From NCBI GenBank assembly GCA_964398035.1, contig CAYNLI010000099.1, positions 1-10,864 of the forward strand: DNA of 10,864 bases, read 5' to 3'. Position 1 is the stretch's first letter; each line of letters begins with the position of its first letter. Shown here in pieces: positions 6,572 through 10,864 of this stretch. Made by a program: the position numbers and the translations under genes. The notes beneath the pieces were generated by a model that saw only the letters and a list, made by a program, of their open reading frames with translations, searched no databases and was not told the DNA's origin. This stretch comes from Saonia sp964398035. Its GTDB lineage: Bacteria; Bacteroidota; Bacteroidia; Flavobacteriales; Flavobacteriaceae.

Positions 6572-7618
6572 ATGATTCAATTAGACGAAAAAATATATCT
6601 CTATTTACTGTTCATTATTCCTATAATGGTAGTTGTCTTTGTGCTACACCAAATTTGGAAAGTAAGAACGCAGAAAAAGTTTGGGGATTTGTCTCTTCTA
6701 AAAAAATTGACTCCAAATAAATCCAGTTTTAAATCGTCCTTAAAATTGATATTTCTTTTATTGGGATTTGCTTTTTTAATCTTGGCATTGGTCAATCCTA
6801 AAATCGGCACCAAGTTAGAAACCGTGAAACGTGAAGGCGTGGATATTGTTTTTGCCGTGGATGTTTCCAAAAGTATGTTGGCAGAGGATATTGCACCAAA
6901 CCGATTGGAAAAATCAAAACGATTGGTATCAGAAATCATCAATCAATTGGCAAGTGATCGGATTGGAATTATAGCCTATGCTGGACAGGCCTTCCCACAA
7001 TTGCCCATCACCACAGATTACGGTGCCGCAAAAATGTTCTTACAAGGGATGAACACAGATATGCTTTCCTCACAGGGGACTGCCATCAATGAAGCCATTG
7101 AACTTGCAACTACATATTACGATGATGAGGAACAGACCAATAGAGTTTTGTTTATTATTTCTGATGGAGAAGATCATTCTGAAGGTTCAACAATGGATGC
7201 AGTAGAAAAAGCAGTACAAGAAGGTATAAAAATATACACCATTGGTGTAGGAAAAACAAAAGGGGCACCAATTCCAATAAAAAGAAACGGTATTGTGGAA
7301 AGTCTAAAAAAGGATGCACAAGGTGAGGTTGTAATAACCAAATTAAACGAGGTTGTTCTATCTGACATTGCTGATGAAGGAAACGGGGAGTACATCAACG
7401 GAACCAATACAGAAGAAACCGTGAAAATTATAAAAGAGCAATTGGCACAAATGGATAAAAAGGAGTTTGAAGCCAAACAATTTGCTGAATACAAAGACCA
7501 GTTTCAATGGTTTTTGGGTTTGGGTCTATTATTCCTATTTTTAGATATCTTCCTATTGGACAGAAAAACCAAATGGCTAAAGAAATTGAACTTGTTTAAC
7601 GAGAAAGAAGCTGCTTAA
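6572..7618 (+). CDS. batB: BatB, VWA-domain membrane protein
   Basis: A 348-aa paralogue of the preceding protein. Membrane segments lie at about 9-27 and 57-74, the VWA domain at about 89-290, and a last membrane segment at about 311-329, followed by a short basic tail. The MIDAS motif is DVSKS (97-101), with T170 in QGTAIN and D198 in ISDGED, all intact. Relative to BatA the middle Ser of DxSxS is Lys, which the motif allows. After the metal site it carries the IYTIGVG strand (221-227) and an insertion around GAPIPIKRNG typical of BatB. It probably sits in the inner membrane beside BatA, with VWA domains available to MoxR or periplasmic partners; the side of the membrane is inference. The start ATG is 3 bases after the batA stop, and batC begins 2 bases after its stop, so it is part of one coupled operon. 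Confidence 0.93.
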   Translation: MIQLDEKIYLYLLFIIPIMVVVFVLHQIWKVRTQKKFGDLSLLKKLTPNKSSFKSSLKLIFLLLGFAFLILALVNPKIGTKLETVKREGVDIVFAVDVSKSMLAEDIAPNRLEKSKRLVSEIINQLASDRIGIIAYAGQAFPQLPITTDYGAAKMFLQGMNTDMLSSQGTAINEAIELATTYYDDEEQTNRVLFIISDGEDHSEGSTMDAVEKAVQEGIKIYTIGVGKTKGAPIPIKRNGIVESLKKDAQGEVVITKLNEVVLSDIADEGNGEYINGTNTEETVKIIKEQLAQMDKKEFEAKQFAEYKDQFQWFLGLGLLFLFLDIFLLDRKTKWLKKLNLFNEKEAA

Positions 7619-7620
7619 TT

Positions 7621-8460
7621 ATGAAGAAGATACTATACATCATTTTTGTTTTTGGATGCTTGGGTTTTGCTCAAGAGACTGATGCTGAAAAGGTAGACCA
7701 AAAGACATTGCAGGCTTCCAATAACCTTACTTGGGAAGGCAACAGAGATATTGCAGAAAACAATTTTGTGAACGCTGAGGCCAATTATAGACGCGCCATA
7801 TCAAAAAGCAGTGAAAACTCCACTGCCTCCTTTAATTTGGGAAATGCCTATTACAATGAGGAAACTTATAGTGAAGCCTTTGGGCGTTTTAAACAAGCTG
7901 GGGAACTAGCATCTTCTAAATCTGAAAAGCACAGTGCCTATCATAATATGGGCAATGTTTTTATGAAAAGCAAAGAGTATGAAAAAGCAGTAGAAGCCTA
8001 CAAAGAAGCTTTACGGAACAATCCTACAGATGAGGAAACCCGATACAATTTAGCTTTGGCAAAAGAGCTTTTAAAAAAGCAACAGGACGAAGAGAAAAAG
8101 AACGACAAAAACGAGGACAACAAAGACCAAAAAGATAAAGAAGAAAACAAAGAGGACAACAAAGACGAAGGGGACAAGGATAAAAATGACGAGGGCGACC
8201 AAAAGGAAGATGAAAACAAGGACAAGGGTGATGAAGGAGATAAGGGCGATGAAAAGCCTGAAGATAATAAAGAGGGTAATGGTGATAAAAAAGAAGAGGA
8301 AAAACCACAAGAACAAAAACAACCCAGACCCAACCAATTATCTCCTCAGCAAATACAGAATCTGCTAGAAGCGATGCAGAATGAAGAGAAAAAGGTGCAA
8401 GAAAAAATAAATGCCAAAAAAGTGAAGGGCGTTAAAATGAAAAATGAAAAAGATTGGTAA
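7621..8460 (+). CDS. batC: BatC, TPR protein with a long charged linker
   Basis: A 279-aa exported protein. A signal peptide covers about residues 1-17 (KK, then ILYIIFVFGCLGFA, cleavage before Q18). TPR-type helical repeats follow at about 35-65, 67-98 (FNLGNAYY at 71-78) and 104-138. Residues 151-235 are almost only Lys, Asp, Glu, Asn, Gln and Gly and should be disordered. The C-terminal 40 residues (SPQQIQNLLEAM at 241-252, ending in EKDW) form a predicted amphipathic helix and look like the conserved BatC tail. The TPR block probably docks a Bat partner in the periplasm, with the linker acting as a flexible spacer. This role is inference. Two in-frame copies of EDNKD (165-169, 178-182) are encoded by identical 15-base stretches. 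The final A of its stop TAA is the first base of the batD ATG (TAATG). Confidence 0.9.
   Translation: MKKILYIIFVFGCLGFAQETDAEKVDQKTLQASNNLTWEGNRDIAENNFVNAEANYRRAISKSSENSTASFNLGNAYYNEETYSEAFGRFKQAGELASSKSEKHSAYHNMGNVFMKSKEYEKAVEAYKEALRNNPTDEETRYNLALAKELLKKQQDEEKKNDKNEDNKDQKDKEENKEDNKDEGDKDKNDEGDQKEDENKDKGDEGDKGDEKPEDNKEGNGDKKEEEKPQEQKQPRPNQLSPQQIQNLLEAMQNEEKKVQEKINAKKVKGVKMKNEKDW
8113..8166 (+). repeat. Two identical 15-base direct repeats in the batC linker
   Basis: The sequence GAGGACAACAAAGAC occurs at 8113-8127 and 8152-8166, 39 bases (13 codons) apart and in the reading frame. The surrounding linker is purine-rich on the plus strand throughout. This is the kind of sequence in which slippage or recombination can change linker length without breaking the frame. 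Confidence 0.75.
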
Positions 8461-10244
8461 TGCAGTTGGCAATTAAAAAATACATATTACTTATTCCCAT
8501 ATTGTTCTTAGCTTTTATTGTTAAGGCACAGGATAATACAGGCATTACTTTTGAGGTTAGGGTAAGCAAACCAAAACTTGGAATCAATGAGCGTTTGCGG
8601 GTAGATTTTATCATGAACAAGGATGGTGATAATTTTAACCCACCAGATTTTTCTGGGTTTAAGGTGCTTATGGGGCCATCTCAATCTATTCGCTCATCTT
8701 GGTTAAATGGCAAAAGAACTTATTCTAAAACCTATTCTTATACTTTGGCCCCTACTGCCCGTGGAAAATTTTCTATAAAACAGGCATCTATAGAAATTAG
8801 CGGACAAATCTATAAGTCTTTGGTAAAAGAAATAGAAGTGACAGCTGCTGTAGAAAAGCCAAGTGACCAAATGACCATAGATGATGTTGCTGATGAAAGC
8901 TTGCATTTGATCGCGGAGGTTTCCAAGGCAAGCCCATATCTTAATGAAGCGGTCACCGTAGTCTACAAACTATATTTTAGCCCCTATATAAATGTATCAA
9001 ATTTTAGAGCCCTAGATAACCCTAAATACAATGATTTTTGGAGCCAGGACATACCAGTTACCAAGTATACTACTCAAAATACCACTTACAAAGGGCAGCC
9101 TTACCGGTATGTAATTTTAAAAAGAGTGGTGCTATATCCACAAAGAACTGGGAATCTGGAATTGGAACCCTTATCATTAGATGTCATAGTAGATGTCCCT
9201 ACCAACAAAAGAGATTTCTTTGGCGGTCGTATTTATAAATCTACCAGTAAAACAGTTTCTGCTGGCAAACGTACCCTCAAAATAAAAGAATTGCCCATAG
9301 CAGGAAAACCAGCAAACTTTAATGGTGCTGTTGGAGACTTTACATTTGCAGTGGCAACAAGCAAAACCCATTTAAATGCTTCAGAATCACTTCAGGCAAT
9401 AGTGGAAGTAAGCGGAAAAGGCAATCTTAAACTATTTCAATTACCAGAACCCAATTTTCCAAGTTCTTTGGAGGTGTATGACCCTGAACACAATGAAGGT
9501 GTCCGCACCACAATTTCTGGCATGCAGGGAAGAGTGAGCAACAACTATACGGTAGTGCCTTCATTTAAGGGTAAATATCCCATCCCTAGCATATCCTTTA
9601 GCTTTTTTAACCCAAAGACATCAGCATATGAAACCTTAAGTTCCAATGAAATTGTGATCAATGTATTGGAAGGACCATCGGATACAGCAGTGAACACTTT
9701 AGGACCAGTTACAACAAACAGACAAGCAGTTATCAGTTCTGGGAACGACTTTGGTTTTATAAAACTAAAACCCAACCTTACTGCCATAGGCACCAATTAT
9801 TTCTTTGGTTCCAAATGCTTTTATCTGTGGTTGTTATTGCCATTGTTACTAATCCCCTTGTTCATCTTGTTCAGGAAAAAAAGAGAGGCCTATACAAGTG
9901 ATGTTGCTGGCAATAAAATAAGGAAAGCCAATAAACTTGCTAAAAAATACTTGTCCGAAGCCAAGAAAACTTTGGGTAAAAAAGAAGCTTTTTATGTAGC
10001 CCTTGAAAAAGCGTTGCATAATTATCTAAAGGCAAAATTAAAAATAGAGACCTCAGAGTTCAGTAAAGACAAAATAGCATCAATATTATCTGAAAAAAAG
10101 GTTGATAAAGAAACAACCAAAGGGTTTATAGCACTTTTGGAAAATTGTGAAATGGCAAGGTATAGCCCATTTTCAGATGTTCAAATGCAAGAGGATTATA
10201 ATAAAGCAAGTGAGGTGATTTCTTATTTGGACAAACAACTATAA
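8460..10244 (+). CDS. batD: BatD, exported membrane-anchored protein
   Basis: A 594-aa protein when started at ATG 8460; a TTG at 8454 in the same frame adds only two residues and is less likely. The signal peptide covers about 1-23 (KK, then YILLIPILFLAFIVKA, cleavage before Q24). Residues about 25-440 form a long beta-rich periplasmic part typical of BatD, with repeated sandwich-like units and the conserved G-x-G-N-L motif (319-323). A single membrane segment lies at about 454-472, followed by FRKKR and a 120-residue cytoplasmic helical tail with YL (524-525) and CEMARYSP (563-570). Family members are linked to the aerotolerance locus of Bacteroides fragilis; the biochemical role is unknown. 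It overlaps batC by one base and is followed by batE after a 3-base gap. The tail resembles part of the 553-aa protein upstream. Confidence 0.93.
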   Translation: MQLAIKKYILLIPILFLAFIVKAQDNTGITFEVRVSKPKLGINERLRVDFIMNKDGDNFNPPDFSGFKVLMGPSQSIRSSWLNGKRTYSKTYSYTLAPTARGKFSIKQASIEISGQIYKSLVKEIEVTAAVEKPSDQMTIDDVADESLHLIAEVSKASPYLNEAVTVVYKLYFSPYINVSNFRALDNPKYNDFWSQDIPVTKYTTQNTTYKGQPYRYVILKRVVLYPQRTGNLELEPLSLDVIVDVPTNKRDFFGGRIYKSTSKTVSAGKRTLKIKELPIAGKPANFNGAVGDFTFAVATSKTHLNASESLQAIVEVSGKGNLKLFQLPEPNFPSSLEVYDPEHNEGVRTTISGMQGRVSNNYTVVPSFKGKYPIPSISFSFFNPKTSAYETLSSNEIVINVLEGPSDTAVNTLGPVTTNRQAVISSGNDFGFIKLKPNLTAIGTNYFFGSKCFYLWLLLPLLLIPLFILFRKKREAYTSDVAGNKIRKANKLAKKYLSEAKKTLGKKEAFYVALEKALHNYLKAKLKIETSEFSKDKIASILSEKKVDKETTKGFIALLENCEMARYSPFSDVQMQEDYNKASEVISYLDKQL

Positions 10245-10247
10245 GGA

Positions 10248-10864
10248 ATGAAACAATTAATTACCATACTAACAATATTAATTTCTTTTTGGGGAAATGC
10301 CCAAAATGAAGCCTTGTTCAATAACGCTACAACGGCTTATAATAATGCCAATTATGATACTGCCATAGAGAATTATCTTGAAATCATTGAAAACGGAGAG
10401 CATTCTGCTGAACTCTATTTTAATCTCGGAAATGCTTATTATAAATTAAATGAGATTGCCCCAAGTATTTACTATTATGAAAAAGCATTATTGTTAAAAC
10501 CCAATGACCCAGAGATAATAAACAATTTAGGGTATGCCCAGAACATGACATTGGACGCTATTGAGGAGTTGCCAGAAACCGGTTTTGCCAAAATATATAA
10601 CAATCTTACCAATCTCCTTTCTTTTGACCAATGGGCATATGTTGCCATAGCTTTTTTGGTCTTGTTTGTATTGACCTACATTGCTTTTTACTTTTTTAGA
10701 TATGCTACCCAAAAACGTATTGCATTTATTACAAGTATCGTTTCTCTTATCTTATCTGTTTTTGCCATACTAATGGCTTATTTACAACATAATGATTTTG
10801 AAAATCATCAACCAGCCATTGTTTTTGCCAAGGAAACAATAATTAAGTCTGAACCCAACAACAG
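10248..10864 (+). CDS. batE: BatE, TPR membrane protein (3' end outside window)
   Basis: I translated this frame by hand: 205 codons from ATG 10248 to the right edge with no stop. A signal peptide covers about 1-18 (ending GNA before Q19). Two TPR units lie at about 22-50 and 55-88 (YFNLGNAYYKL at 57-67, then a PNDPEIINNLGYA-type third helix start). Membrane segments lie at about 129-149 and 157-179. The last visible residues (PAIVFAKETIIKSEPN, 189-204) match the stretch that in BatE leads into a C-terminal SH3-like domain, which lies outside the window. The TPR block is probably periplasmic and the protein anchored in the inner membrane. The start follows the batD stop by 3 bases. Assignment rests on gene order and on the TPR plus two-membrane-segment layout. 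Confidence 0.88.
   Translation, partial: MKQLITILTILISFWGNAQNEALFNNATTAYNNANYDTAIENYLEIIENGEHSAELYFNLGNAYYKLNEIAPSIYYYEKALLLKPNDPEIINNLGYAQNMTLDAIEELPETGFAKIYNNLTNLLSFDQWAYVAIAFLVLFVLTYIAFYFFRYATQKRIAFITSIVSLILSVFAILMAYLQHNDFENHQPAIVFAKETIIKSEPNN

Noticed and set aside
7998..8337. Three overlapping minus-strand open frames rich in Ser/Phe/Leu, Pro/His or Phe/Val, and a short plus-strand frame at 8186-8368
   Set aside because: They come from the skewed purine-rich composition of the batC linker; complementary strands of such sequence stay open by chance.
8454..8462. TTG at 8454 as the batD start
   Set aside because: ATG at 8460 is two codons downstream, overlaps the batC stop as TAATG, and gives a normal signal peptide.
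1..10864. Mobile element or defence island
   Set aside because: No transposase, integrase, terminal inverted repeats or toxin-antitoxin genes are visible; the AlbA_2 domain alone is not evidence for a defence system.

Overview
The window looks like chromosomal DNA from a member of the Bacteroidota, most likely the Flavobacteriaceae. It is AT-rich, gene starts lack clear Shine-Dalgarno sequences, genes are tightly packed, and the gene order is the one typical of this group. No rRNA, tRNA, CRISPR array, insertion sequence or integrase is visible.

Left part, minus strand (1-1780): a YdfG-type short-chain dehydrogenase is followed, with a 4-base ATGA overlap, by a protein with a Schlafen/AlbA_2-type putative nucleic-acid/ATP-binding domain. 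The second gene runs off the left edge. A divergent, AT-rich intergenic region (1781-1939) separates this pair from the next unit and holds candidate Bacteroidota-type promoters for both directions.

Right part, plus strand (1940-10864): one long operon, the MoxR/Bat ('Bacteroides aerotolerance') cluster. The order is moxR AAA+ ATPase, DUF58 protein, a 553-aa two-membrane-segment BatD-like protein, batA (VWA), batB (VWA), batC (TPR), batD and batE (TPR plus membrane segments, cut by the right edge). Every junction after the DUF58 gene is an overlap or a gap of 0-3 bases, which suggests co-transcription and translational coupling. The one exception is the 106-base gap between moxR and the DUF58 gene, which carries a dyad-symmetric CAGT/ACTG repeat able to fold into a long hairpin.

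Together the proteins suggest an inner-membrane VWA complex (BatA, BatB, DUF58 protein). It would be remodelled by the cytoplasmic MoxR ATPase and carry periplasmic beta-rich partners (BatD, the 553-aa protein) and TPR scaffolds (BatC, BatE). The family was linked to aerotolerance in Bacteroides fragilis, but its molecular job is unresolved. This is a known system, not a new one. The less explained parts are the 553-aa protein and its C-terminal domain, a cytoplasmic helical module it appears to share with BatD, the charged linker in BatC, and the intergenic repeat.
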